DNA of 64,000 nt from Halorussus amylolyticus (GCF_004143485.2 NZ_ML974132.1:124001-188000), one strand, 5' to 3'. Positions 36,174 through 45,394 are shown, numbered from the stretch's first letter. The notes: generated by a model from the sequence alone, not told the origin. Translations and numbers: made by a program.

Positions 36174-36497
36174 ATGGTTACTGAAGAGATTCACTCACGT
36201 AGTCGAACGGCGGCACCGACAGAGGACTCCGAGATTCGCGAACTGACCGACGGCGAATCTATCACGGAAGCCGTAACGAACGCCCTGAGTTCGGTTCTCG
36301 AAACTGAGACGACCAGCATGGAACCCCTTCACTCGGTCGTGGACACCGACGCGCTGGAAGCTATCTTCGCACCGCGCGGCGACGGGACCCCGCGAAAAAG
36401 CGGGTTCGTCGAGTTCGAGTACGATTCAGCGCGCGTCCGAGTCGAGGGGAGAACCGTGGTCGTGTACCGACCCCGAGTGAGGAACGTCTCCGAGTGA
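36174..36497 (+). CDS. HalOD1 output-domain protein
   Basis: 107 residues: SITEAVTNALSSVLETE, then PLHSVVDTDALEAIF and VEFEYDSARVRVEGRTVVVY, the HalOD1 pattern. This output domain occurs alone or behind response-regulator receivers in haloarchaea; no receiver is attached here. Its last codons lie in a 17-base tandem duplication. Confidence 0.75.
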   Translation: MVTEEIHSRSRTAAPTEDSEIRELTDGESITEAVTNALSSVLETETTSMEPLHSVVDTDALEAIFAPRGDGTPRKSGFVEFEYDSARVRVEGRTVVVYRPRVRNVSE

Positions 36498-36507
36498 GGA
36501 ACGTCTC
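36474..36507. repeat. Two tandem 17-base units over the stop codon of the HalOD1 gene
   Basis: CGAGTGAGGAACGTCTC at 36474-36490 is repeated exactly at 36491-36507; the stop TGA is in the second copy. Confidence 0.8.
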
Positions 36508-36542
36508 CGGAGCGCCCGGCAGCGGTACGTCGGCCCGCCGAC

Positions 36543-37265
36543 TCACTCTAACAGTTCCGCGAGCGTCTCCGCCCCGTGTTCGAGCGACGCCTCGGGGTCG
36601 TCGGGGTCGTCGTGCTCGTAGACCAGCCACTCGGCCCCGGCCTCGCGGGCCGCCTCGACGCACGCTTCGGCGTCCACGTCGCCCGTCCCGAGTTCGACGG
36701 GCCGGTCGTCGGCCACGTCTTTGAGGTGGACCAGCGGCGTTCGACCGCGCAGGCTCGCGAGGAGGTCGGTAGGGTCGTAGCCCGCCGCGACCGCCCACCC
36801 CACGTCGAGTTCGAAGTCGATGTCGGTCTCGTCGGCGAGACGCTCGAAGGCGGTGGCGTCGCCGACTTCGGCGAACTCCTGGTCGTGGTTGTGGTACGCG
36901 AGATGGACGCCCCGCTTGTCGAGTCGGGCGTCGAGTTCCGCGAGTCTGCGCGCGACCTGCGTGACGCTCTCGGTACTCGTGAAGTGCGACTCGTCGAGCC
37001 ACGGCACGACGATGCGGTCGCAGTCGAGCGCCCGGTACGCCTCGACTACCGAATCGAGGTCGGCTTCGAGGGCTTCGATGCCGACGTGGGCCGCGGCGGC
37101 GTCCAGACCGGCGTCGTCCATCGCACCCCGGACTTCCGCCGGGTCGGCGTCGCCGAGTCCGGCGAACTCGACCGCCTCGAACGCGGTCTCGCCGACCCGG
37201 GCCAGCAGGTCCACGAGCGGAACGTCCAACTCGCGGAGCGTGTACAGTTGAATCGCTGGTCGCAT
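36543..37265 (-). CDS. Sugar phosphate isomerase/epimerase family protein (TIM barrel)
   Basis: 240 residues from ATG 37265. AIQLYTLRELDVPLVDLL, metal-binding Glu/His in EFAGLGD, LAYHNHDQEF, FELDVGWAVAAG and LVHLKDV fit the xylose isomerase-like (AP endonuclease 2) fold. It may act on inosose or keto sugars with the divergent dehydrogenase gene next to it; substrate unknown. Confidence 0.8.
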   Translation of the reverse strand: MRPAIQLYTLRELDVPLVDLLARVGETAFEAVEFAGLGDADPAEVRGAMDDAGLDAAAAHVGIEALEADLDSVVEAYRALDCDRIVVPWLDESHFTSTESVTQVARRLAELDARLDKRGVHLAYHNHDQEFAEVGDATAFERLADETDIDFELDVGWAVAAGYDPTDLLASLRGRTPLVHLKDVADDRPVELGTGDVDAEACVEAAREAGAEWLVYEHDDPDDPEASLEHGAETLAELLE

Positions 37266-37366
37266 ACTCGGGATACGGCGACGACGCCTAAATGGGTTGG
37301 GAGCGACGGACACCGGGACTCGGTCGCTATCACCAGCTATTAGCTTCCGTCCGACGAGTCGGACGT

Positions 37367-38323
37367 ATGAGCCAACGGCCCGACGTCCTGATTCCGCACT
37401 ACGTTTCGGACAGCGCGCGCGACAGCCTGCTCGACGGTCTCGACGACAGGCTTCCCGACCTCGAACCCACGGTCGCGACGACGCCGCCCGAGACCGACGA
37501 CCACCTCCCCGACGCCGAAATCCTCGTGACGCTCCGACTTCCGACCGAGAAACTCGCTTCCGCCGAGAATCTCCGATGGGTGCAGGCGCTCAGCGCGGGC
37601 GTGGACAGCTACGACCTCGACGCGCTCGAAAATCGCGACATCGCGCTCACCAACGCGTCGGGCGTTCACGCCGAACCCATCGGCGAGCAGGTGTTGGCCT
37701 ACATGCTCGTGTTCGAGCGCAACATCCACAAGGGAATCGCCCAACAGCACCGCGGCGTCTGGGAGCGCTACGGCGGTCGAGAGCTTCGCGACGAGACGGT
37801 CGGCATCCTCGGCGTCGGCGAAATCGGCGGTCGGGTGGCCGAACTCGCCTCGGCGTTCGGCATGGAGGTCTTGGGCACCAAGCGGACGCCCGAGACCGCC
37901 CCCGACGCGGTGGACGAGGCGTTCGGACCCGACGGCCTGTACGAGGTGCTCGAACGCTCGGACTACGTGGTCGTCGCGTGCCCGCTGACCGACGAGACCG
38001 AGGGCCTGCTCGGCGAGGAGGAACTCCGAACGATGCCGTCGTCAGGCGTCCTCGTCAACATCGCGCGCGGGGAAATCGTCGAGGAGGACGCGCTGACGAC
38101 TGCGCTCCAACAGGGCTGGATTCGAGGCGCGGCCCTCGACGTGTTCGAGGAGGAGCCGCTTCCGGGGGAGTCGCCGCTCTGGGACCTCTCGAACGTGGTC
38201 GCCACGCCACACATGGCCGGCTCGACGCCCCACTACTACGACCGGTGTGCCGACTTGTTCGCGCGGAACTACGAGCGATACCTCGCGGGTGAGACGGAAG
38301 CGTTCGAGAACAGAATCGTTTGA
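37367..38323 (+). CDS. D-2-hydroxyacid dehydrogenase
   Basis: 318 residues from ATG 37367. NAD fold GILGVGEIGGRVAELA, catalytic Arg in NIARGEIV, Glu in ALDVFEEEPLP and His in TPHMAG. Family reaction: reversible reduction of a 2-keto acid with NAD(P)H. Substrate cannot be assigned. Divergent from the sugar isomerase, with about 100 bases between. Confidence 0.88.
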   Translation: MSQRPDVLIPHYVSDSARDSLLDGLDDRLPDLEPTVATTPPETDDHLPDAEILVTLRLPTEKLASAENLRWVQALSAGVDSYDLDALENRDIALTNASGVHAEPIGEQVLAYMLVFERNIHKGIAQQHRGVWERYGGRELRDETVGILGVGEIGGRVAELASAFGMEVLGTKRTPETAPDAVDEAFGPDGLYEVLERSDYVVVACPLTDETEGLLGEEELRTMPSSGVLVNIARGEIVEEDALTTALQQGWIRGAALDVFEEEPLPGESPLWDLSNVVATPHMAGSTPHYYDRCADLFARNYERYLAGETEAFENRIV

Positions 38324-38381
38324 GGTGATTGGCCTGCGACGAACTGACACCGTTTTGTAACCTCGGTGAGTAGCCCGCGGC

Positions 38382-38891
38382 ATGGAACGCCGGAGCGACC
38401 GCGTCTGCCCCATCTCACCGATTCTGTCGGTCGTGCTTCTGGCGGGCCTCTGTGTCGGCTCGCTCGTCTCGGAGACTCTCCGCGCGAGCACTGGTCGCGC
38501 GGTCGTCGAGAACCTCGCGCTCGTCGCGGTCCTCGTTCTGCTTTTCGGCGCGCTCGTCCGGCGGCTGGTGAGCAATCGCTGGGACCTCGGAACCGCGCTT
38601 CTCGGACTCGCCGCGCTCGCTTTCGGGCTGATGTCTCTATTCGAAATCGAGACGGTACTCCGCTCGGAGGTCGTCTACGTCCTCTGGGTCGCGTCGGTCC
38701 CGGTCCAACTCCGAGCCGTCGGGCGCGACACCGAATTCTTCACCGAAACCCACGGCGTGGTCCTCGCGGTGAACGGCCTCGCGATGGTCGCCGTCGGTTT
38801 GGCGTTCGGCGGTAGTGTCGGCGTACTCGCCGGAAGCGTCGTGACCGCCTTCGGTCTCGTGACGGTCAGCGACCCGAACTGGCTCGACTAA
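38382..38891 (+). CDS. Haloarchaeal membrane protein, about five spans
   Basis: 169 residues with hydrophobic segments at ~12-32, 43-60, 68-88, 90-105 and 122-160. No charged active-site motif and no known family. Confidence 0.55.
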   Translation: MERRSDRVCPISPILSVVLLAGLCVGSLVSETLRASTGRAVVENLALVAVLVLLFGALVRRLVSNRWDLGTALLGLAALAFGLMSLFEIETVLRSEVVYVLWVASVPVQLRAVGRDTEFFTETHGVVLAVNGLAMVAVGLAFGGSVGVLAGSVVTAFGLVTVSDPNWLD

Positions 38892-38955
38892 CCGACTGGC
38901 CGCTATCCAACGACGAACCGGCCGCTGTCAGGTCGGCGGTTCGAAAACCGGTATC

Positions 38956-38976
38956 CGCGAACGGTGAGCGTTCGCG
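38956..38976. terminator. Bidirectional hairpin between convergent genes
   Basis: CGCGAACG (38956-38963) pairs with CGTTCGCG (38969-38976). On the minus strand it is followed by GGTTTTCG, and on the plus strand by CGAAAAAATG. It lies between gene ends 38891 (+) and 38998 (-). Confidence 0.5.
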
Positions 38977-38997
38977 CTCGAAAAAATGCGACTGCGT

Positions 38998-39822
38998 TCA
39001 GTTCAGCAGGCTCTGGGCGACGCCCGCGAGCTGGTCGGTGTCGGCGTTCTGGAGGTCGTCGTTCGCCAGCTTCAGGCGCAGGCGCGGACGACCCACGTCG
39101 ATGGGGACCTTCTCGGTGCCGATGAGGCCCATGTCTTCGAGCTTCGTCTTCGTGCGCGAGAAGGTCGCCTTGCTCGCGATGCCGACATCCTCGCCCCACT
39201 TGCTGATGTCGTAGAGCAAGGCCTCGTTCTTCGCCGCCACGAGGAGGCTGATGGTGACTTCGTCGAGACCGTCGCCGTCTCCGCGCGCGGTCTCCATCGA
39301 GGACAGCACCTCGTCGAAGTCGGTCTGTGCATCGGGGCTAATCTCGTCGCCGAGCGTCTCGCGAACGCGGCTAATCGGCGGCGTGCGGAGCGAGAAGTCG
39401 TGTGCGCCCTCCCACTCGTCGGTGTAGGAGTCGTAGGCGTCCGAGACGAACGTCTCGTCGGTCGCGGTGAGACCGCCGACGTGGTCGTCTGCGGTCACGA
39501 GTGCGATGACGACTTCGTCGGTGACGATGAGCGAGTTGCTCGGCACCTCGTCGGTGGTGCGAAGCGACAGCACGCCCGCGTCGATGAGGTCCGCCGCGTT
39601 GCTGGCGACGATGAAGTCCTCCATCACGTCTTTCAGCGTCGTCTCCTGTGCGAGGAGGCGGACCGTTGGCAGGTCGCCCTCGTGGGCCGTCGCGACGTTG
39701 ATTAGCTCTTCGATGGTGTCCTTCGCCGGGTTCACGACGAGCAGCGATTCGGGCGCGTCGTCGATGACGGTCTGAAGGATTTCGGCGATTTCTTGGTTGA
39801 GTAAATTCGATTCGGTCTCCAT
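38998..39822 (-). CDS. tbsP: TbsP-like transcriptional regulator
   Basis: 274 residues beginning METESNLLNQEIAEILQ. The N-terminal two thirds have a sensor-like fold (SLLVVNPAKDTIEELINVA, DFIVASNAADLIDAGVLSLR); the C-terminal part is a winged helix (WGEDVGIASKATFSRTKTKL). This matches the haloarchaeal TbsP family (DUF5821), which in Haloferax acts with TrmB on gluconeogenic gene control. Assignment is from memory of the family. Confidence 0.6.
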   Translation of the reverse strand: METESNLLNQEIAEILQTVIDDAPESLLVVNPAKDTIEELINVATAHEGDLPTVRLLAQETTLKDVMEDFIVASNAADLIDAGVLSLRTTDEVPSNSLIVTDEVVIALVTADDHVGGLTATDETFVSDAYDSYTDEWEGAHDFSLRTPPISRVRETLGDEISPDAQTDFDEVLSSMETARGDGDGLDEVTISLLVAAKNEALLYDISKWGEDVGIASKATFSRTKTKLEDMGLIGTEKVPIDVGRPRLRLKLANDDLQNADTDQLAGVAQSLLN

Positions 39823-40116
39823 ATACCCACAAACGCGTTTACCCTACTTAATTTTAACGTTAGTAACAAGGGGAAATCACGGATTATACGGAGATGTGAA
39901 GTATTCGATGACACAATTTCAAACAGATTTTCCGAATTCCATTTATATTGATTTCTGTTGACTGAGTGAATTTTCACCGCTCGGGGAAATTGAAGCACAG
40001 CGCGACGATGGTCCAGCGCGTATTCCGTCTCTAAAACGGATACGGTAGACGTAACGCTGTATTTCTGGAGTTATCTATGTCATACTAAAGTGAACTCAAG
40101 CCGAAAGAATCAAATA
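39823..40116. other. Low-G+C intergenic stretch upstream of the small membrane gene
   Basis: About 290 bases markedly richer in A+T than the surroundings, including TTAATTTTAACGTTAG near 39848 (likely tbsP promoter, minus strand) and ATACTA near 40083 (likely promoter of the small gene). No open frame longer than a few tens of codons and no repeats recognised. Confidence 0.5.
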
Positions 40117-40278
40117 ATGGGAAATATTAACACAAAACAAGCTATGCGAGGCAAAATTCGACAGTGGTTCGTTGACAATCCGCGTGCGCTGGACGCGGCG
40201 TATGTGGTCATGCTAGCCGGGACGTTCGTTACGGAGATCGGGCTTCACGACGCTGCTGGTGGCGCTTCCGGGCCATAA
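40117..40278 (+). CDS. Tiny single-span membrane protein facing the CHAT protease gene
   Basis: 53 residues from ATG 40117 (MGNINTKQAMRGKIRQW); ATG 40144 is an alternative giving 44. A basic N-terminus (KIRQWFVDNPRALDA) precedes one hydrophobic segment (AAYVVMLAGTFVTEIGL) and a short Gly/Ala/Ser tail ending GGASGP. I recall comparable short haloarchaeal proteins ending in GP (DUF7503-like) beside CHAT genes. The stop is eight bases from the stop of the convergent protease gene. Role unknown; it could be the protease's substrate or membrane effector. Confidence 0.55.
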   Translation: MGNINTKQAMRGKIRQWFVDNPRALDAAYVVMLAGTFVTEIGLHDAAGGASGP

Positions 40279-40286
40279 ATACCCCC

Positions 40287-42386
40287 TTATTTTACTTCTT
40301 CAGCGAGTTCGTTCGACCAGTAGATATCTCCGTCATACACGAACGGTGACTTTGCTCGATCGAGAAATGAGCATAGCTCTGAGTAGCTAAGCGTAAAGGT
40401 AGACTCGTTCCCGTGAAGGTACATTTCGTTACGTTCGGGAAGATAAACTTGATAACCCGCGCCAATATCTCGCGCCGATATCTGATTAAATGACACATCG
40501 TATCTGCCATTGTTCTCCTCGATTTCGCCACCACTCGGGAACCGATTATCACTCTGCGTCAGCACGTGCGTCCCGTCCCCGACCACCGCGTAGTCTTTCC
40601 CCATCATAATCCGTCGCCGGGCGAACTGGAGCGCGCGCTGGATGCTGAAACCGTGGATGAGCAGGCGGGCGAACGCCACGCCGACTTTCGCGGCCTGCTT
40701 GTTCAGGACCTTCGTGAACGTAACCGCGCCCGCCGCGCTCCCCTTCCGCACGAGGTCGCGGCCCTCGTAGTACGACCCGCAGGCGTTCAGGAAGAACGTC
40801 TGGACGTTGCTCTCCTCGATGTCTTCGACGGCGAGGTTCCCGTTTCGACACCTGAGGCCGTCCTCCTCGCAGTGGCCGATGTAGTGGACGAAGTCGTGGG
40901 ACGATTCGAGCACGTCGGCGAGTCCGGTCTTGGTGAGATTCTCGTGGACGGTCACGTCGATGGGCAAATCGTCCGCGCGCTCCTCGTAGATTCGGGCGAC
41001 GGTCTCGTGTTCGTCGGCCATCTCCTCGTCGTTGAGGACGACCGTCACGTCGATGTCGCCGGTGCTCTGGTCGAGATACTTGAATCGGTTCTCGTAGGCT
41101 TCGGGAACGACCTTGAACACGTCGATAGGGACGCCGTCCGCGAGCCAGCCGCTGATTCGGCCTCGGTGGAGGATGGGGTCGCGCCTGTCCACGGAGTTGA
41201 CCGTGCCCGGACCGGCGCGAGCGGTCGCTTGGGCCGCCGTCGCCTCTGGCGGACGGTTCGGACCGCCGTCCCGGTAGAAGTCGCCGATGGACTTGTTGAG
41301 AAGTTCGTTCTTTTCGAGTTCGGTCGATTCGGGGAGGTAGACGAGACTGAGGTTGTTGAAGAAGAACGGCAACGACGCGGCGTTCTCCGCGTTCGGCGTG
41401 ACGTGCATCGCGAGGTGCCACTCCGGCAGGTCGTCGTCGATGCGCTCGTAGGCGACGTCGAGATACGTCGCCAACTGTTCGGCCGGAGACGATTCGTAGG
41501 TCGCCTCCGCGTCGATGTCGAGTTCGTCGAGCAGGTCGAGTTCCGCGAGGTCCCAACTGTACTCGCCCGCGTTTCGGACGAGACAGTCGAGGAAGAACAC
41601 CCGCCGGAGGAGGTCAGCGACCTCGTGCTGGAACCCCGGGAGCGGGCTGAACGTCCGCTCGACCGCCGCTTCGGGCGCTCGCAAGACCGGAAATCGCCTG
41701 TCTTCTACCGCGAGGTCGGCCTGCAAGTAGTGTGCCAGCGGCGCGGCGACGAAGACGTACTCGAAGCTGTCGGGCACGACGAGTTCGATGCCGACCTCGG
41801 GTTTGTTCTCGCGAACGGAGTCGGGAATCTCGGTCTCCTCGCCGAACGCGAATCGCGGCGGATGGCCCCTGAGGTTGGGATACGACCGGTCCGGTCCCGT
41901 CGTCTTGTGCGACGACGACGAGTAGGTGACGGCGGTCGCGACGCCCTCGGGCGTTCGAGGCACCGTGATGGTGTCCACCGGCTCCTCGTGGTGGCTCCGG
42001 AAGCCGAAGGTCACGAGCGTGCGCTCGGGGAACGAGACGTAGAGGTCGTTGTAGTCCTCGGACTTCCAGACGGTCGCCGCCCCCGAGAATTTGAGATACG
42101 TCTTGATGTTGAGCGTCACGTCGAGCAGATTGTCGTCGTCGGGGAGTTCGAGCGGTTCGGTGTCGCTCCCGTGAGTGTACTTCTCGCGGGAGTCGCCGGT
42201 GAATGCGAAGACGAGCGCGGCCGGGAGCCGAATCTCGGTCGCGTACCCCGACACGGTCTCGTCGAGCGGCCGGTCGATGTCGTGGCCCGCACTCGCGGTC
42301 TCCCACCCGTCAGCTTCGATACACACCTCCGTCTTCGTGCGGTCGAACACGCGCAACCCAGAATCCGTCTCCTCCCACTCAATCAT
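40287..42386 (-). CDS. CHAT-domain (caspase-like) cysteine protease
   Basis: 699 residues. The N-terminal ~430 residues are an uncharacterised beta-rich region. The C-terminal CHAT domain (~450-600) has DVTVHENLT, then HDFVHYIGHCEEDGL with His505 and VQTFFLNACGS with Cys536, the caspase/separase-type dyad, and GAAGAVTF-like and FARLLIHGFSIQRALQFAR blocks. Residues 611-699 follow the protease core and are encoded by DNA of lower G+C than the rest of the gene. CHAT proteases in other systems are activated by partners in defence or cell death. No TPR or WD repeats are fused here. Confidence 0.85.
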   Translation of the reverse strand: MIEWEETDSGLRVFDRTKTEVCIEADGWETASAGHDIDRPLDETVSGYATEIRLPAALVFAFTGDSREKYTHGSDTEPLELPDDDNLLDVTLNIKTYLKFSGAATVWKSEDYNDLYVSFPERTLVTFGFRSHHEEPVDTITVPRTPEGVATAVTYSSSSHKTTGPDRSYPNLRGHPPRFAFGEETEIPDSVRENKPEVGIELVVPDSFEYVFVAAPLAHYLQADLAVEDRRFPVLRAPEAAVERTFSPLPGFQHEVADLLRRVFFLDCLVRNAGEYSWDLAELDLLDELDIDAEATYESSPAEQLATYLDVAYERIDDDLPEWHLAMHVTPNAENAASLPFFFNNLSLVYLPESTELEKNELLNKSIGDFYRDGGPNRPPEATAAQATARAGPGTVNSVDRRDPILHRGRISGWLADGVPIDVFKVVPEAYENRFKYLDQSTGDIDVTVVLNDEEMADEHETVARIYEERADDLPIDVTVHENLTKTGLADVLESSHDFVHYIGHCEEDGLRCRNGNLAVEDIEESNVQTFFLNACGSYYEGRDLVRKGSAAGAVTFTKVLNKQAAKVGVAFARLLIHGFSIQRALQFARRRIMMGKDYAVVGDGTHVLTQSDNRFPSGGEIEENNGRYDVSFNQISARDIGAGYQVYLPERNEMYLHGNESTFTLSYSELCSFLDRAKSPFVYDGDIYWSNELAEEVK

Positions 42387-42418
42387 GTCGGCGTCACACC
42401 ACGTGTCTCACCCGGAGT

Positions 42419-42425
42419 TTATAGT
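42419..42425 (-). promoter_or_regulatory. TATA box of the CHAT protease gene
   Basis: Minus-strand CTATAAA about 36 bases before ATG 42386. Confidence 0.45.
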
Positions 42426-42460
42426 TTTGTCGCCCCGTCTCATCACCGCGAAAGGTAAGC

Positions 42461-42467
42461 TTATACT
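42461..42467 (+). promoter_or_regulatory. TATA box of glyA
   Basis: TTATACT centred 26 bases before ATG 42490, fitting a leaderless message. Confidence 0.5.
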
Positions 42468-42489
42468 CCGTGGCGAACGGATTCCACTC

Positions 42490-43737
42490 ATGAAGTACGA
42501 CCGCGTCCGCGACGCCGACCCGAAGGTAGCAGACGCCCTCGAAGCCGAAGTCGAGCGCCAACGCGACACGCTGGCGATGATAGCGAGCGAGAACCACGTT
42601 AGCGAAGCCGTACTGGAGGCCCAGGGGAGCGTCCTCACCAACAAGTACGCCGAGGGGTATCCGGGGTCGCGCTACTACGGCGGGTGTGAACACGTAGACA
42701 CGGTCGAGGAACTCGCCATCGAGCGCGCGAAAGACCTCTGGGGGGCCGAGTACGTCAACGTCCAACCCCACTCCGGGTCGCAGGCGAACATGGCGGTCTA
42801 CTTCGCCATGCTCGACGCCGGTGACAAGATTCTCTCGCTCGACCTGACCCACGGCGGCCACCTCAGCCACGGCCATCAGAAGAACTTCACCGGGCAACTC
42901 TACGAGGTCGAGCAGTACGAGGTAGACCCCGAGACGGGCTACATCGACTACGACGACCTCCGCGAACACGCCGAGACGTTCGACCCCGATATCGTGGTGT
43001 CGGGCTACTCCGCCTACCCCCGCGAAGTCGAGTGGGAGCGCGTCCAAGAGGCCGCTGACGCCGCCGACGCCTACCACCTCGCCGACATGGCCCACATCAC
43101 GGGACTCGTCGCGTCGGGCGAACACCCCTCCCCGGTCGGTATCGCCGACTTCGTGACCGGTTCGACCCACAAGACGATTCGCGCGGGACGCGGCGGCATC
43201 GTCCTCGCCGACGAGGAGTACGGCGACGCCATCGACTCGGCCGTGATTCCCGGCATGCAGGGCGGTCCCCTGATGCACAACATCGCGGGCAAGGCGGTCG
43301 GGTTCGAGGAAGCCCTCCAGTCGGAGTTCGACGACTACGCCGAGCAGACCGTCAAAAACGCCGAGGCGCTCGGCGAGAGCCTGCAGGAGGACGGCTTCGG
43401 TCTCGTCTCGGGCGGCACCGACACCCACCTCGTGCTGGTGGACCTCCGGGAGTCCCACGAGGACGTGACCGGCAAGGACGCCGAGGAGGCGCTCGAAGAC
43501 GTTGGAATCGTCCTCAACGCCAACACGGTGCCCGGCGAGACGCGCTCGCCCTTCGTCGCATCGGGCATCCGCGCGGGGACGCCCGCGCTCACGACTCGCG
43601 GCTTCGACGAGGACGACTGCCGGTACGTCGGCGACCTCATCGCGCGCGTCATCAACAACGTCGGTGACGAGGACGTGAAGGCTGAAGTCGCCGAGGACGT
43701 GCAGGCGCTGTGTGAGGCGAATCCGCTGTACGAGTAG
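42490..43737 (+). CDS. glyA: Serine hydroxymethyltransferase
   Basis: 415 residues. GSTHKTIRAGRGG contains the PLP Lys; ASENHVSEAVLEAQGS, YAEGYPGSRYYGG and the other family blocks are intact. It converts serine to glycine, loading a one-carbon unit on a folate. folD follows after a lipoprotein gene, so one-carbon genes are clustered. Confidence 0.96.
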   Translation: MKYDRVRDADPKVADALEAEVERQRDTLAMIASENHVSEAVLEAQGSVLTNKYAEGYPGSRYYGGCEHVDTVEELAIERAKDLWGAEYVNVQPHSGSQANMAVYFAMLDAGDKILSLDLTHGGHLSHGHQKNFTGQLYEVEQYEVDPETGYIDYDDLREHAETFDPDIVVSGYSAYPREVEWERVQEAADAADAYHLADMAHITGLVASGEHPSPVGIADFVTGSTHKTIRAGRGGIVLADEEYGDAIDSAVIPGMQGGPLMHNIAGKAVGFEEALQSEFDDYAEQTVKNAEALGESLQEDGFGLVSGGTDTHLVLVDLRESHEDVTGKDAEEALEDVGIVLNANTVPGETRSPFVASGIRAGTPALTTRGFDEDDCRYVGDLIARVINNVGDEDVKAEVAEDVQALCEANPLYE

Positions 43738-43775
43738 GCAGAAAGCTTATTCTTGATTGAAGCAGTCTCTTTGAC

Positions 43776-44411
43776 ATGAGAGGTTCCCGTCGTCGCCTCC
43801 TCGTCGCCAGCGGCGGCCTCGTCGCGTCACTCGCAGGATGCCTTGGCGGAGTTCCCGCCGGAAGCGCGCCGTCCGATACCGCCGACTTCGAGACGACGTC
43901 TGAATCGACCGCGACGACCGAGGTTTCCGACTATCCCGCGACCGTGAACGCGACGACCACCGTCGAGCGCGACGAAATCGAGTACATCGCGGCAAACGAC
44001 ACCGTGCGCTACGTCGCGGCGTACCGACACTCGAACCCCGACGAGGTCGAGAACGGGTCGGAGCCCGAGCGCGAACCCGTCTACGAACACGTCCCGTTCG
44101 AGGAGTGGGTCGAGACCGAGTGCGCCAGCGTGGGCGCGGAGCGCGTGAACGAAGCGATGAGTGAGCGACTCGGCGACGCCGAGGGCGTCTCGGCGGGCGT
44201 GACGAACGACGACGGCGAACTGAAAATATTCGTCGCTCACGAGACGACGCTGAACCGCGACGGCGACGTGATATCCGAGCCGAACGTCTCGTACGACCGA
44301 GTGAGGCAGGTCGCACCCGAGCGTGCCGAGGTGACGCTCACCCTCTCGGGACGCTCGCGCTCCTGCGTCGTCTCGGTGGCGACTCGAGAACAGGAAATCC
44401 AGCAAGAGTAA
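43776..44411 (+). CDS. Tat-exported lipoprotein, unknown function
   Basis: 211 residues: twin Arg in GSRRRLLVASGG and the lipobox LAGCLG give a membrane-anchored Tat lipoprotein, the standard haloarchaeal form. A Thr/Ser/Glu-rich linker precedes a domain with two further Cys (ETECASVGA and SRSCVVSV). It sits between glyA and folD without an evident link to their pathway. Confidence 0.75.
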   Translation: MRGSRRRLLVASGGLVASLAGCLGGVPAGSAPSDTADFETTSESTATTEVSDYPATVNATTTVERDEIEYIAANDTVRYVAAYRHSNPDEVENGSEPEREPVYEHVPFEEWVETECASVGAERVNEAMSERLGDAEGVSAGVTNDDGELKIFVAHETTLNRDGDVISEPNVSYDRVRQVAPERAEVTLTLSGRSRSCVVSVATREQEIQQE

Positions 44412-44500
44412 TGCACACTTTTGCATAAATGTCCTCGGTTACGCAGAGAAATACGCACGAACCCGAGGGTTAAAATGGCTCGGCGTCCACTCTCTATTCG

Positions 44501-45394
44501 ATGACAGAGGTAATCGACGGCAACGCCGTCGCCGCCGAGATACGCTCCGACCTCCAGGACAGCATCGACGCGCTCGCCGACGCAGGGGTTCGCCCCGGTC
44601 TCGCCACCGTGCTGATGAGCGACGACCCCGCGAGCGAGACGTACGTCTCGATGAAACAGCGCGACTGCGACGAGGTCGGCATCGAGGGCATCCACGTCGA
44701 AATCGACCCCGACGCCCCCGCCGAGGAACTGTTCGACACCGTCGAGGACCTCAACGCCGACCCCGAGGTGCACGGAATTCTGGTCCAGATGCCGGTCCCC
44801 GACCACGTGGACGACCGCCGGGTCATCCGAGCTATCGACCCCGAGAAGGACGTGGACGCCTTCCACCCCGAGAACGTGGGCCGAATCGTCGCGGGCGACC
44901 CCCGGTACCGACCCTGTACGCCCCACGGCGTCCAGAAGCTACTCGACGCCGCGGGCGTCGAGACCGAGGGCAAGGACGTGACCATCGTCGGCCGGTCGAA
45001 CATCGTGGGCAAGCCCCTCGCGAATCTGCTCGTCCAGAAGGCCGAGGACGGCAACGCCACGGTCACGGTCTGTCACTCTCGCACCGAGAATCTCGCGGAG
45101 AAGACCCGCCGGGCCGACGTGGTGGTCGCGGCCTGCGGCGTCCCCGAGATGATAGACGGGTCGATGCTCTCGGAGGGTGCGACGGTCATCGACGTGGGAG
45201 TCAACCGCGTGGACGCCGACACCGAGAAGGGATACGAACTGGTGGGCGACGTTGATTTCGAGAGCGCGAAGGAGGTCGCGGAGGCAATCACCCCCGTTCC
45301 CGGCGGCGTCGGCCCGATGACGCGCGCGATGCTCCTCTACAACACGGTGGCGGCGGCGGGCCATCAGGAGGGCGTGGACGTGGACCTGCCCTGA
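44501..45394 (+). CDS. folD: Methylenetetrahydrofolate dehydrogenase / cyclohydrolase
   Basis: 297 residues. SETYVSMKQRDC holds the catalytic Tyr and Lys; ILVQMPVPDH, GRSNIVGKPLANLL and PVPGGVGPMT are the other FolD signatures. It interconverts methylene-, methenyl- and formyl-tetrahydrofolate, supplying purine synthesis (purF is at 49.6 kb). Confidence 0.95.
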   Translation: MTEVIDGNAVAAEIRSDLQDSIDALADAGVRPGLATVLMSDDPASETYVSMKQRDCDEVGIEGIHVEIDPDAPAEELFDTVEDLNADPEVHGILVQMPVPDHVDDRRVIRAIDPEKDVDAFHPENVGRIVAGDPRYRPCTPHGVQKLLDAAGVETEGKDVTIVGRSNIVGKPLANLLVQKAEDGNATVTVCHSRTENLAEKTRRADVVVAACGVPEMIDGSMLSEGATVIDVGVNRVDADTEKGYELVGDVDFESAKEVAEAITPVPGGVGPMTRAMLLYNTVAAAGHQEGVDVDLP

